Assembly (NCBI RefSeq): GCF_000948985.2
Contig: NZ_CP059733.1
Location: 2,046,001 to 2,110,000, forward strand
From: Thalassomonas viridans
Lineage (GTDB): Bacteria > Pseudomonadota > Gammaproteobacteria > Enterobacterales > Alteromonadaceae
Direction: 5' to 3'
Length of the DNA: 64,000 nucleotides
Both the position numbers and the translations under genes were made by a program. A model generated the notes under the pieces. The model was not told the origin of the DNA, did not search any database, and saw only the letters and a program-made list of their open reading frames with translations. This document shows positions 48,306 through 57,137 of this stretch, one piece after another. The first letter of the stretch is position 1. The number at the start of each line of letters is the position of its first letter.

Positions 48306-49646
48306 TCAGGGCCTGGCATTTTCCTGTTCTGCCTGCCTTAGCCGGTATTCACTTATCTCGTTTTCCAGCGCTTCTTTGTAGGGGGACGAAGCGACAAAGT
48401 TTGCTGCTTTTTGTTTGCTTTCATGCTCAAGCGCCAGATAAATGTTAAAGGATATGCGCTGTTTGTCACTGTCGCTGGACAGGCGCTCAAGGTGGTCGAT
48501 GGCAAACTGGGGATGCTCGAATACGCTGGTTTCCAGCAGGTTCCTGGTGGAAGCTTCGTTGTCTATCTCCGGCTGTTGTTCAAGCCAGTTTAAGGTCGCC
48601 TGCGGGTTGTTTCTGCCCCAGTGGGAAATGATTTGCTCGCCGGCTGCCTGCTTGTCACTGTCGCCGGCGCTGCCCATATACCAGGTGGCGGCATCCAGCG
48701 GCTCGGTGAACATCCAGTTTCTCAGCACATCCTGTTGCAGTGCCTTTTTATGTTCCAGGTCTTCTATGGTGTCCAGCCATTCAACGGTATCTTCCGGGTT
48801 TTTCATGGTCCAGGTGGACAGGATGGACTCCTGAATACGCCTGTCGTCAAATTCTTCGGTTTTTTCCATTAACCGGATAAATTGCGCTTTATCGGTAAAT
48901 GAAGTGGTAATGCCGTTGATGGCCATCATGGTATCGCTGTTGCTGTCGGAAATATCTGCCAGCTTATCTATGGCGTCATTTAAATCCCGGTTGGCCAGGC
49001 CGTTAAAGATTGCCATCAGGCCGACAGAGTTGGCATTAAAGAAACCGGAATCGGCCGAGTCCTGTTCACTGGCAAGAAACCAGTCGTAGGCGGCCTGCGG
49101 ATCTTGCTTTGCCCAGGCGCCGATAACCGAGCTCATGGCTGTCATCTTGCTCTGTGAGGAATGTATGTTGTTTTCGGCAAAGGCAATCGCCTGCTGCGGA
49201 TTAAGCTCTGCGTAGCGGCCCAGGAGCAGCATCAGCGGCATCATATTATCAGTTTGCTCAAGTTCATTTTGCAGCAGCGCCAGGCTGTCAAGCACGTCCT
49301 GCTCGCTGAAGTTTTTCACCAGCAGGTAGGACTGGGCTATGCCTTCCATATCCATAAGCATATTGCCATTGCCGAGCAAGGCTTTTATCTGGGCCAGGGA
49401 GTCTGCTACCCGCACAGGCTCATTTGTACCTGCCTGACTTGTTGGTCTGGTGGTAACCCGGGGGGCGGTTGTTTGTTGCTTACCGGCGGTGACCCCGGCG
49501 ATACTCGTGTTTTCTGACCGTGCAGGGGCAAATTCCGGCTGGTTTGGTGTTGTCTGGGGCTGATGCGCCGGGCTTATTTTATATCCCAGGAAAAACGACA
49601 GGCCAACCGAGGACAACCATAAGGCGAACAATCCTTTTTTCATCAT
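48306..49646 (-). CDS. Membrane-anchored helical-repeat protein
   Basis: The 446-residue protein has an N-terminal membrane or signal segment (GLFALWLSSVGLSFFLGYKI), a Thr/Pro-rich linker to about residue 80, then repeated helical units with a shared W-x(3-5)-P-x-x-A-x-x-W pattern: GAWAKQDPQAAYDWF, STWTMKNPEDTVEWL, RNWMFTEPLDAATWY, SHWGRNNPQATLNWL. The spacing suggests a HEAT/TPR-like solenoid exposed to the periplasm. No enzymatic motif is seen. The start could be either of two adjacent ATGs. Confidence 0.78.
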   Translation of the reverse strand: MMKKGLFALWLSSVGLSFFLGYKISPAHQPQTTPNQPEFAPARSENTSIAGVTAGKQQTTAPRVTTRPTSQAGTNEPVRVADSLAQIKALLGNGNMLMDMEGIAQSYLLVKNFSEQDVLDSLALLQNELEQTDNMMPLMLLLGRYAELNPQQAIAFAENNIHSSQSKMTAMSSVIGAWAKQDPQAAYDWFLASEQDSADSGFFNANSVGLMAIFNGLANRDLNDAIDKLADISDSNSDTMMAINGITTSFTDKAQFIRLMEKTEEFDDRRIQESILSTWTMKNPEDTVEWLDTIEDLEHKKALQQDVLRNWMFTEPLDAATWYMGSAGDSDKQAAGEQIISHWGRNNPQATLNWLEQQPEIDNEASTRNLLETSVFEHPQFAIDHLERLSSDSDKQRISFNIYLALEHESKQKAANFVASSPYKEALENEISEYRLRQAEQENARP

Positions 49647-49890
49647 GATAATTTATTGCTGCTTGAGGATAAACTGTCGGATAGTATCAACATTACCCGG
49701 GGTAAACAAGGCAGGGGAGGGAGAGCCGCGCCGAATATTCAGGGAAGATATTTTTACCGGGCACTTTAAAAAATATAGTATTATCCCCACTTCAATAAAA
49801 TTAAACCCTTTGCTAGGGTATAGCGAAATTGCTTGATATAATCCCCGTTTATATCAATATCTGCCTAAGGTCATTTTAGAGGTTAACTAG

Positions 49891-51558
49891 ATGTCGGAAA
49901 CTGAGAGCCGTCCAACAAATTTTATACGTCAAATCATAGACACGGATCTTGCCGAGGGCAAGCATACATCGGTGCAAACCCGGTTTCCGCCTGAGCCGAA
50001 CGGCTATTTGCATATCGGCCATGCCAAGGCGATTTGTTTAAATTTTGGCATCGCCCAGGACTATAACGGTAAGTGTAATCTCAGGTTTGATGACACTAAC
50101 CCGGAAAAAGAAGATATCGATTACGTGCACGCCATCGAAAAAGATGTTCACTGGCTGGGATACGAGTGGGCCGGAGATGTGCGTTATTCTTCCGATTATT
50201 TTGAGCAGTTGCACGGTTATGCGGTTGAGCTGATTGAAAAAGGCCTGGCTTATGTTTGTTTCTTAAACGGCGAACAGACCCGCGAATACCGCGGCACCCT
50301 GAAAGAGCCGGGTAAAAACAGTCCGTACCGGGATACGCCGGTGGAAGAAAACCTGGCTTTATTTGAAAAAATGCGCAACGGCGAATTTAAAGAAGGTGAG
50401 TGTTCACTACGTGCGAAAATCGATATGGCGTCCAGCTTTATGTGTATGCGCGACCCGATTATTTACCGCATCAAGTTTGCCCATCACCACCAGAGTGGTG
50501 ATAAATGGTGCATCTACCCTATGTATGACTTCACCCATTGTATTTCCGATGCGATTGAAGGTATTACCCATTCCTTATGCTCACTGGAATTCCAGGACAA
50601 CCGCCGTTTGTATGACTGGGTGATCGATAACATTTCTATCAAAACCCAGCCGAGACAATACGAGTTCTCCCGCTTGAACCTTGAATATACCGTAATGAGC
50701 AAGCGTAAGCTCAATGCCCTGGTGGAAGAAAACCTGGTAAGCGGCTGGGACGATCCGCGTATGCCGACCATCGCGGCTTTCCGCCGCCGCGGTTATACGC
50801 CGGCTTCAATCCGTGAGTTTGCCAAACGCATCGGTGTTACCAAAATGGACAACACGGTGGAAATGAGCGTACTCGAAGCCTGTATCCGCGAAGATCTGAA
50901 CGACAATGCCCCGCGTGCTATGGCCGTGTTGGATCCTATCAAGGTGGTGATCGAGAACTTTGACCAGGACAAAGTGGAAACCCTGAAGGTGAAAAACCAT
51001 CCCAGCGATGAAAGCCAGGGCACCCGGGAAGTTCCCTTTACCCGCGAGCTTTATATCGAAGCGGAAGATTTCCGTGAAGAAGCCAATAAAAAATACAAGC
51101 GTTTGCTTTTAGGCAAGGAAGTACGTTTACGCGGCGCTTATGTGATCAAAGCCGAGCGTTTTGAAACCGACGACCAGGGTAAGGTGACTACGGTTTACTG
51201 TAGTTACGATGCGGATACCTTAGGTAAGAATCCTGCCGACGGCCGTAAGGTGAAAGGCGTTATTCACTGGGTTTCTGCCAGCGAAGCCCTGGATGCCGAA
51301 GTACGCTTGTACGACCGTTTATTCACCGTGCCTAACCCGGGCGCAGCGGATGACTTCCACAGTGTTATGAACCCTGAGTCCCTGGTGGTGATCGAGCATG
51401 CCAAGGTAGAGCCTTACCTGGCCAATGCCAAGCCGGAGCTGGCGTTCCAGTTTGAGCGTCAGGGTTACTTCTGTCTGGATAACCAGGACAGCGGTAAGCT
51501 GGTATTTAACCGCACCGTTGGCCTTAGGGATACCTGGGCGAAAATAGAAGCGAAATAA
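49891..51558 (+). CDS. glnS: Glutaminyl-tRNA synthetase
   Basis: The 555-residue class I synthetase charges tRNA-Gln. Signatures: [15 protein letters not shown] (HIGH motif) near the N terminus, DDTNPEKE, and VMSKRKL (KMSKS equivalent), then the two beta-barrel anticodon-binding domains. Length equals the E. coli enzyme (554). AGAGG lies upstream of ATG. Monocistronic, with its own terminator. Confidence 0.97.
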   Translation: MSETESRPTNFIRQIIDTDLAEGKHTSVQTRFPPEPNGYLHIGHAKAICLNFGIAQDYNGKCNLRFDDTNPEKEDIDYVHAIEKDVHWLGYEWAGDVRYSSDYFEQLHGYAVELIEKGLAYVCFLNGEQTREYRGTLKEPGKNSPYRDTPVEENLALFEKMRNGEFKEGECSLRAKIDMASSFMCMRDPIIYRIKFAHHHQSGDKWCIYPMYDFTHCISDAIEGITHSLCSLEFQDNRRLYDWVIDNISIKTQPRQYEFSRLNLEYTVMSKRKLNALVEENLVSGWDDPRMPTIAAFRRRGYTPASIREFAKRIGVTKMDNTVEMSVLEACIREDLNDNAPRAMAVLDPIKVVIENFDQDKVETLKVKNHPSDESQGTREVPFTRELYIEAEDFREEANKKYKRLLLGKEVRLRGAYVIKAERFETDDQGKVTTVYCSYDADTLGKNPADGRKVKGVIHWVSASEALDAEVRLYDRLFTVPNPGAADDFHSVMNPESLVVIEHAKVEPYLANAKPELAFQFERQGYFCLDNQDSGKLVFNRTVGLRDTWAKIEAK

Positions 51559-51593
51559 CCCTGTGCTGTAGCCAGAGCTTTCGTTAGTTCTTC

Positions 51594-51632
51594 AAAAAAG
51601 CCATCCGCGTCTGTGACCCGGATGGCTTTTTA
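51594..51632 (+). terminator. glnS terminator
   Basis: AAAAAGCCATCCG and CGGATGGCTTTTT form the stem around an 11-nt loop, with T tract. Confidence 0.9.
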
Positions 51633-51970
51633 TATACAGGATGTATGGTATGTCGCGATCGCACGGATGCGAAAGAGCGACGATATACAGGATGTATGGT
51701 ATGCCGCGGTTGCATGGAGGCAAAGGAGCGGTATACAGGATGTATGGTATGCCGCGGTTGCATGGAGGCAAAGGAGCGGTATACAGGATGTATGGTATGC
51801 CGCGGTTGCATGGAGGCAAAGGAGCGGTATACAGGATGTATGGTATGCCGCGGTTGCATGGAGGCAAAGGAGCGGTATACAGGATGTATGGTATGCCGCG
51901 GTTGCATGGAGGCAAAGGAGCGGTATACAGGAAGAAGGGGATGTCGTGATCACACGGATGTGAAAGAATG
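51633..51970. repeat. 48-nt minisatellite, five perfect units
   Basis: Five identical 48-nt units (51684-51923) each run from TATACAGGATG through TATGCCGCGG to GGCAAAGGAGCGG, flanked by a degenerate 51-nt unit on the left (51633-51683) and a degenerate unit on the right (from 51924). Because 48 is divisible by three, several frames stay open as repeats, but none has a ribosome site or recognisable product; treated as non-coding. Confidence 0.93.
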
Positions 51971-52060
51971 GCGATGTGTCGGTATGAAAATCCCCGGATT
52001 GGCTCCGGGAAATAGCGGCCATGCAAAAGACCTTAAAAATACCTGTATTTAATACTAGAC

Positions 52061-52091
52061 AACACAAATGATAATAATTATCATTTGTGTT
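52061..52091. promoter_or_regulatory. Perfect Fur box in a 31-bp palindrome
   Basis: The 15-bp core TGATAATAATTATCA (52069-52083) equals the 7-1-7 Fur consensus, and the symmetry extends without mismatch to 15+1+15 bp. It lies about 120 nt before the first gene of the 52211-53363 operon, which points to iron/Fur repression of that operon. fur itself is 2.5 kb away. Confidence 0.85.
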
Positions 52092-52210
52092 GTTGGCGTG
52101 TTCACTTGACAGAATTATCAAGTGATTACGTTGCGTGAATGCCTGCTCATTGTGTGAAGATGAGAGGGATACAGGAAATGGTTTTTTGATTTCGACTAAG
52201 GGATGTTTAT

Positions 52211-52639
52211 ATGGCTCTGTGGCAGGATTTGCTGGGCAATGGCAACAGGTGTTTTGACAATAAAGACTATTTGCAGGCGGAGTATTACTTTCAACAGGCG
52301 CAAGCCTGCCTGGACGAATTATGGACTCACGATGGCAAGAACAGCAGGTTACTGACGGCCTGGATCACGGCGTCACATAACCTGGCGGCTTTGTTCGAGT
52401 ATCAGGGGAATCCTGAGCTGGCGCTGTCCTATTTGCAGCTTCCCCATCAGCGGGTGTTAGCCATCAGTCAGGATCAGGAGTATGACGAGGATATGCGCCT
52501 GATTGCCCAAAATGCATTGCGCCTGACTTTAAGGGCCTTGCTGGAATTTGCGCAGAAATATCCGATTTGTCAAAGCTGCTTGAAGCAACTTACCGATCTG
52601 CAGGCGCTGATAGAGCAAGATAGCCCCAGGCTACATTAA
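52211..52639 (+). CDS. TPR-like helical protein, first gene of the Fur-box operon
   Basis: A 142-residue cytosolic protein with TPR-like helical pairs: GNRCFDNKDYLQAEYYFQQA and ASHNLAALFEYQGNPELALS. Two cysteines (CQSC) lie near the C terminus. No named family is certain. It leads a run of four small genes spaced by 13, 10 and -4 nt that ends with a NiSOD-type maturation protease, so a role in metal or oxidative-stress handling is possible by context. Fur control is inferred from the operator upstream. Confidence 0.68.
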   Translation: MALWQDLLGNGNRCFDNKDYLQAEYYFQQAQACLDELWTHDGKNSRLLTAWITASHNLAALFEYQGNPELALSYLQLPHQRVLAISQDQEYDEDMRLIAQNALRLTLRALLEFAQKYPICQSCLKQLTDLQALIEQDSPRLH

Positions 52640-52652
52640 TACAGGAGGTATA

Positions 52653-52871
52653 ATGAAATTCAGGTTATTGATATCTATGCTGGCTTTATTGCTCAGCTTC
52701 ACGGTGCGGGCGCATGACGGCCATGATCACCTGGCTCCCGAGGCGGCCTTGTTTCATCTACTCTGGATTATTCCGGGCATTATCGCCCTGGCGGTATTGG
52801 CGGGAAAAGTCTACCTGAATTCGCTGAGCAAGACTTATAACATCAGCCAGGTAAAAAAGAAAAAATATTAA
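52653..52871 (+). CDS. Small membrane protein with an HDGHDH motif
   Basis: The 72-residue protein has a signal peptide or first TM (LLISMLALLLSFTVRA), directly followed by HDGHDHLAPE, then a second TM (ALFHLLWIIPGIIALAVLAG) and a basic tail. The clustered His/Asp could bind nickel, zinc or copper at the outer face of the membrane, an inference. ACAGGAGGT precedes the ATG. It is the second gene of the Fur-box operon. Confidence 0.68.
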   Translation: MKFRLLISMLALLLSFTVRAHDGHDHLAPEAALFHLLWIIPGIIALAVLAGKVYLNSLSKTYNISQVKKKKY

Positions 52872-52881
52872 GGATACTAGG

Positions 52882-53064
52882 ATGTTATATAAACTTATTG
52901 CCCGTTTGGACAAAACATTCAATTTTGCTACCGTATCTGCCTACGGTGAAGCCGGGGACAGAAATGAGCTGGCGGCAGGGCAAATGCAGGTAAGCGCTTG
53001 TTCCCCCCGGCAGGATGACCTCCTGAACCTAGCTGAAAATGCGTGTGACGGTGGTCTTTTGTGA
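52882..53064 (+). CDS. SodN-leader-like 60-residue protein (possible truncated Ni superoxide dismutase)
   Basis: It begins MLYKLIARLDKTFNFATVSA, very like the N-terminal prosequence of marine gammaproteobacterial SodN, which is cleaved just before the nickel hook HCDxPC. Here the next residues are YGEAGDRNE: no hook, and the four-helix body (about 117 residues) is missing. Two later cysteines (SACSP, NACDG) do not match the hook. The stop overlaps the protease start (GTGA), so the frame is maintained as part of the operon. It may be a decayed sodN or a distinct small peptide using the same leader. The SodN comparison is from memory. Confidence 0.55.
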   Translation: MLYKLIARLDKTFNFATVSAYGEAGDRNELAAGQMQVSACSPRQDDLLNLAENACDGGLL

Positions 53065-53363
53065 CTTTTTTCGGCTTTAAACTTTGGAAAGTTCAGGGGC
53101 ACAGCATGTTTCCCCGTATTCCCCAGTCAAGTTATGTGCTGGTCAATCACTGGTTCAGGCTCAGGCCGCTGGAAGTTGAGCAAACGGTTTTGATCCAGCA
53201 CCCGCAGCTGGGTTTGATCATTAAAAAAATTGCCCTTATTGACCGCAATGGTTTGATTTGGAGTAAAGGGGAAAACTCTGCCAGCATTTCCGTTGAGCAA
53301 TTTGGCCCGGTTAATAAAAACCAGGTTATCGGTCGGGTGCTTAAGGTGTTTAAAAAGTCCTAG
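53061..53363 (+). CDS. sodX: Nickel-type superoxide dismutase maturation protease (SodX-like)
   Basis: The 100-residue S24/S26-family peptidase has the serine motif VQGHSMFPRI (Ser 16) and the lysine in LGLIIKKIALI (about residue 56), followed by the signal-peptidase-like GENSASISVEQFGPVNKNQVIGRV. Small size and motif fit SodX, which removes the SodN prosequence to expose the N-terminal histidine for nickel. It starts with GTG 53061 overlapping the upstream stop. In this window its usual substrate is not intact. Confidence 0.8.
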   Translation: MTFFGFKLWKVQGHSMFPRIPQSSYVLVNHWFRLRPLEVEQTVLIQHPQLGLIIKKIALIDRNGLIWSKGENSASISVEQFGPVNKNQVIGRVLKVFKKS

Positions 53364-53425
53364 TATGGTGGCCTGGCCGGAGGTGGCATATAACTGCTAA
53401 CGGCTTTTCTGCTGCAATGCTGCAT

Positions 53426-53828
53426 TTAAGTCGCCATATCCGGCATCTCTTCATATTGCGCGCCACTATCACCGATAATGTCCCAATGGCATTTGGAGCC
53501 GACAAATAAGTGGGCAACCACCTTGCTGCCGCTTTCCCCTTCAAGTAAACCCGCCGGCACCCAGTATTGTTTTTGGTTGGTCATCAGCTGAGGTACAGTA
53601 CTGCCGCAGTTTTGGCAAAAATCCGATCTAAAACCGCTTTCGGTTTTATAAGAAGTGATAATACCAAACGAAATAATGAATTAACCATCTTCAATGGTCT
53701 AAAAAGAAAGCGGTATCCGAAGCTGAGCCGGTCAACTTGCGGCATAAGGAGCAATGGCACTGATAGAAGTCAGGCACAGTACCTGTTATGGCAAAGGTTA
53801 CTTTGCCGCATAAACATCTTCCTTTCAT
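53426..53828 (-). pseudogene. GFA/CENP-V-family protein, frameshifted
   Basis: Good ribosome site (AAAGGAAG) and start, reading KGRCLCGKVTFAITG and YQCHCSLCRKLTGSASDTAFFLD, then a stop. In another frame the rest follows: ITSYKTESGFRSDFCQNCGSTVPQ to EEMPDMAT. The zinc-ligand cysteines of both halves are present. The 403-nt span is not a multiple of three, and stops interrupt the middle (about nt 53660-53720). An intact relative would be a glutathione-dependent formaldehyde-activating-like protein of about 134 residues. Confidence 0.82.
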
Positions 53829-53874
53829 AGCGCTTCCTTTGGGGCATTGAAAAAATTAAATGAACAGCTCTGTT

Positions 53875-54510
53875 TTACTTTTGCTCGGATAAGGCGAGTT
53901 TAATGCCAAAGTATATAAACAGGCCGCCGGTAAATTTAGCAAGGTAGCGACTTAAATTTTGGTTATGCTTTAACCTTGCTCCCACTGAAGAAGAAGACCA
54001 GGCTAAAAAGTGGCACCAGATCATGCCGTTGATATTAAATACCAAGCCTAAAAATATAAATGCCAACGCCTTATTCGGCGCATCGCCGGCAATAAATTGC
54101 GGCACAAACGCCAGAAAAAACAAGGCGACTTTCGGGTTAAGGGTATTGGTTAAAAAGCCCTGGTAAAAGATTTTGGCTAAGGGCATATCTGTTGTTTGCA
54201 AGGGTTCAGCCGTGTTGTTATTTTGCTTTGCCAGTAACATGGAAAATCCCATGTATAACAGGTAGAGACAGCCCAGGACTTTAATAACGGTAAAAGCGGT
54301 GGCTGAGGTTGCCAAAATAGCCGACAGACCAAAAGCGGCGGCTAATATATGGATAAAGGTACCGGCGCCTATGCCTAAGGCTGCCATGGAGCCGGCGCGA
54401 AACCCTTGGCCGGCACTGCGGCCGATAATAAACAGGGAATCAGGACCCGGGAGCATATTTAAGGCGATCCCTGAAACGATAAATAACCATAAGTCTGTTA
54501 CGCCGAACAT
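53875..54510 (-). CDS. LysE-family amino-acid exporter
   Basis: The 211-residue inner-membrane protein has six hydrophobic segments and the LysE/RhtB signature near the N terminus: MLPGPDSLFIIGRSAGQGFRAG and ALGIGAGTFIHILAAAFGLSA, then FLTNTLNPKVALFFLAFVPQF. The family exports amino acids or related metabolites; substrate is unknown. It lies downstream of fur on the same strand but separated by a terminator. Confidence 0.9.
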   Translation of the reverse strand: MFGVTDLWLFIVSGIALNMLPGPDSLFIIGRSAGQGFRAGSMAALGIGAGTFIHILAAAFGLSAILATSATAFTVIKVLGCLYLLYMGFSMLLAKQNNNTAEPLQTTDMPLAKIFYQGFLTNTLNPKVALFFLAFVPQFIAGDAPNKALAFIFLGLVFNINGMIWCHFLAWSSSSVGARLKHNQNLSRYLAKFTGGLFIYFGIKLALSEQK

Positions 54511-54588
54511 ATATACTCCATAGTGTTTCTTGTTTAATACCAGCTTTTTTCCGGCTCACCATAGCCTCGCAGGATAAATACATCCATA

Positions 54589-54613
54589 AAAAAACCGGCA
54601 GCGCCGGTTTTTT
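54589..54613 (-). terminator. fur terminator
   Basis: AAAAAACCGGC and GCCGGTTTTTT enclose a 3-nt loop; on the minus strand it ends the fur transcript 19 nt after the stop. Confidence 0.9.
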
Positions 54614-54631
54614 ATTCGCAGTAAGCTCAGC

Positions 54632-55075
54632 TTACTGATGTGACTTGCGATATTTTTCGCAGGCTTCGGTGTCTTCACACTCGCCGTACAGGTACAGGCT
54701 GTGGTTGGTCAGTTTGATGTTGTGGGATTTAGCAATATCGAGCTGGCGCTCTTCGATGACATCGTCTTCAAACTCTACAACTTTACCGCATTTCAAACAT
54801 ACCAGGTGGTCATGGTGTTTTTTATGGGATAATTCAAAGACGGATTTGCCTCCTTCAAAGTGGTGACGGGTAACAATCCCGGCATCATCAAACTGGTTTA
54901 ATACCCGATAGACGGTAGCTAAACCGATTTCTTCATTTTGATCTAGCAAAATCTTATAAACGTCTTCAGCACTGATATGTTGATTATTGGGGTCCTGAAG
55001 AATGCTAAGAATCTTGATCCGGGGTAAGGTGATTTTTAAACCGGCTCTTTTAAGCTCTTCGTTTTGATCTGGCAT
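54632..55075 (-). CDS. fur: Ferric uptake regulator
   Basis: The 147-residue repressor has an N-terminal winged helix (LKITLPRIKILSIL, EIGLATVYRVLNQF) and a metal-binding C-terminal domain with HHFEGGKSVFELSHKKHHDHLVCLKCGKVVEF and the final CEDTEAC. With Fe2+ it binds 7-1-7 palindromes such as the one at 52069. Length matches E. coli Fur (148). Confidence 0.96.
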   Translation of the reverse strand: MPDQNEELKRAGLKITLPRIKILSILQDPNNQHISAEDVYKILLDQNEEIGLATVYRVLNQFDDAGIVTRHHFEGGKSVFELSHKKHHDHLVCLKCGKVVEFEDDVIEERQLDIAKSHNIKLTNHSLYLYGECEDTEACEKYRKSHQ

Positions 55076-55253
55076 TTACTGTCTCTGAACGATAATTTTT
55101 TATGAGCAAAATTATAGGGGGTTATTGCATAGGTTAAAAGCCTTTGTTGCCATAAGTAGGAATTTAATAGCAATTGTCTGATTAATTGAGGATAATCCGT
55201 CTGGTAAGATGAGTTGTTTTGGAGAAGATTAAATTGTTATCAGGTAGTTTTCA

Positions 55254-55730
55254 ATGAAATCAATGTTTAAAAAAGCCTGGGTTATGCGTTTGGCCCTCAA
55301 TTGTTGGCCGCCGCTGTTTTTTAGCGGCATTAAGATCAGGCATTTGTCTGCAGATTTTAGGTCTGCCCAGGTAAAATTGACCATGCGGCCATGGAATACC
55401 AACGCCATGGGGGCGCACTTTGGCGGTTCCTTATATGCCATGACAGATCCCTGTTATATGCTGATGTTGATGGCACAGCTTGGCGAAGACTATATTGTCT
55501 GGGATAAGTCCGCGGATATCGATTATATCAAGCCGGGCAGAGGCATAGTGACGGTAGACTTTCTAATCAACGAATCGCTGCTCGACGATATCATTAAAAA
55601 TACCGCTAACGGTGATAAATACCTGCCCCAGTTACCGGTTTATGTTAAGGATGCCCAAGGGGATGTAGTCGCCAAGGTCAACCGTACCTTGTACATTCGC
55701 CGCAAGCAAAACCGCCACAAGAAAAGCTAG
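55254..55730 (+). CDS. DUF4442 (hotdog-fold, thioesterase-like) protein
   Basis: The 158-residue protein has the DUF4442 pattern: PPLFFSGIKIRHLSADFR, then PWNTNAMGAHFGGSLYAMTDP, where the NxxGAhFGGSLyamtD motif corresponds to the hotdog active-site helix, and KSADIDYIKPGRG. Related to acyl-CoA thioesterases, reaction not established. ATG 55254 or 55263 could be the start. Divergent from fur. Confidence 0.82.
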   Translation: MKSMFKKAWVMRLALNCWPPLFFSGIKIRHLSADFRSAQVKLTMRPWNTNAMGAHFGGSLYAMTDPCYMLMLMAQLGEDYIVWDKSADIDYIKPGRGIVTVDFLINESLLDDIIKNTANGDKYLPQLPVYVKDAQGDVVAKVNRTLYIRRKQNRHKKS

Positions 55731-55809
55731 TCTACATCTGCTTCAATCCGGACACAGGGGGGTTATCACGTAAGTGAAAACATCCCTGTGCCTTTAGCAT
55801 TAAATCCCC

Positions 55810-56709
55810 TTAATCAACGGCCATATATTGTTGCAGCAGGGTTTTCAGCCAGGCGGCGAAATCTTTTATTTTTTGCCAGTGGAAATGGTGGGCGGGAGCC
55901 ACCAGGTACAAGGTTTGCGGCGTGTGGTAAGCGTAATCGAGCACATTGACTAAGTTACCGTTTTTTAAATGCTCCGCCACCAGCACCTTACTGACAAATG
56001 CCATGCCCTGGCCCGCGAGGACATTCTGAACGATAGGTACCGCGTCTGTGGTTTTAAGGCTGGGGTTAAAATCCCGTCGCTTTACCTGGTGCCTTAAACA
56101 AAAATCTTCAACCGCTTCCGTAATATCACTGCTGGTGTCTTCCAGCAGGGGGATATCCAGAATTTCTGCCGGGGCTTGGGGGCTTTCCGGCAACAGCCTG
56201 GGACAGGCTACAAGCACAATAGCGTCATCTATCAGTTTTCTGCTTTCAAGCCCGGGATAAGAACCCAGCCCCCGGCGGATGGCAATATCAATTTCAGTGT
56301 CGTTAAAAGAATCCAGGCGGTTATTGGGGGAGAAATGTATGCTGAGCTGCGGGTGGCTTTGCTGGAAATCGTGAATTTTCGGGATCAGCACCAGGGAAGT
56401 GATGGAATGCAGTGCGGTGATTTTCAGGTTGTTGGCATTGGGCTCGAAAGCCAGGGCATGAATACCCGAACCTATCTGTTCAAAAGCTTGTTCGATATAA
56501 GGCAGCAATAACTGTCCTTTGGCGGTGAGGCGGGTATGTTTACTTTCCCGTTCAAACAAACGGCAGTTGACATGTTGCTCCAACAGGCGGATTTGCTGGC
56601 TGACTGCGGCCTGGGTCACAAATAATTGCTCGGCGGCGGCCTTAAAGCTGCTGTGGCGGGCGGCATACAGAAATACCTGCAGGGATTTTAATGGCGGTAA
56701 TGTTTTCAT
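55810..56709 (-). CDS. LysR-family regulator (GcvA-like)
   Basis: The 299-residue protein has an N-terminal helix-turn-helix (LKSLQVFLYAARHSSFKAAAEQLFVTQAAVSQQIRLLEQ, written in two parts: LKSLQVFLYAARHSSFKAA and AEQLFVTQAAVSQQIRLLE) and a periplasmic-binding-like effector domain with AIRRGLGSYPGLESRKL, typical of the GcvA/AmpR branch. It is divergent from the small secreted-protein gene at 56814, a possible target. Effector unknown. Confidence 0.9.
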   Translation of the reverse strand: MKTLPPLKSLQVFLYAARHSSFKAAAEQLFVTQAAVSQQIRLLEQHVNCRLFERESKHTRLTAKGQLLLPYIEQAFEQIGSGIHALAFEPNANNLKITALHSITSLVLIPKIHDFQQSHPQLSIHFSPNNRLDSFNDTEIDIAIRRGLGSYPGLESRKLIDDAIVLVACPRLLPESPQAPAEILDIPLLEDTSSDITEAVEDFCLRHQVKRRDFNPSLKTTDAVPIVQNVLAGQGMAFVSKVLVAEHLKNGNLVNVLDYAYHTPQTLYLVAPAHHFHWQKIKDFAAWLKTLLQQYMAVD

Positions 56710-56813
56710 GGCTTAAGAAAAACTTAACTGTTGTTAAATTTATATCGTTTGTCGGGAGATAACACAAGCGCTAATTTAATAACCGGGTTTAGTTATTATT
56801 AATTGGAGCTCTT

Positions 56814-57137
56814 ATGAAATATTTACCTGTTATAGTAATGTTTGTAGCATCTGTACTTGTGATTGCAATGGCGCAGGCTAATACGGATAAAGTATATTCT
56901 GCCCAGGGCTATCCTTATAAGCTGCTGATAAATCGCGCAGATGAAGTTAAGATTTTCTATCGTGAGCATGAGGCTGGTATCAGTTGCCATGTGGAAATCT
57001 CGCGTAACCGGGAAAAAATTACCTCAGAAAAGGTAGAGGTGAGTGCCGAGCAATTTGAGCAGCTGCCGCTGGCAAGCTGTTTGCCGAGAAAGGCGGCGAA
57101 AGCCCTGCTGGCTATCACCTTTAGTCAATACCTTTAA
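56814..57137 (+). CDS. Small secreted protein of unknown function
   Basis: The 107-residue protein has a signal peptide (VIVMFVASVLVIAMAQA) and a mature domain of about 85 residues with two cysteines (ISCHVE, ASCLPR) that could pair. GGAG lies upstream of ATG. No family is recognised. The 3' end is part of a 13-nt tandem repeat. A terminator follows 50 nt later. Confidence 0.68.
   Translation: MKYLPVIVMFVASVLVIAMAQANTDKVYSAQGYPYKLLINRADEVKIFYREHEAGISCHVEISRNREKITSEKVEVSAEQFEQLPLASCLPRKAAKALLAITFSQYL

Noticed and set aside
51633..51970. CRISPR array at the 48-nt repeat
   Set aside because: The whole 48-nt unit is identical from copy to copy, so there are no variable spacers, and no cas genes are near.
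52061..52091. Intrinsic terminator at the Fur palindrome
   Set aside because: The stem is AT-rich with no T tract after it, and the core is an exact Fur box, so an operator is the better reading.
51584..52121. Overlapping repetitive open frames in several frames (for example 16-residue IQDVWYAAVAWRQRSG repeats)
   Set aside because: They arise because the 48-nt tandem unit is divisible by three; several frames on both strands stay open at once, none has a ribosome site, and none resembles a known protein.
53350..53544. 64-residue minus-strand frame as a separate gene
   Set aside because: It is an out-of-frame reading within the GFA-family pseudogene.
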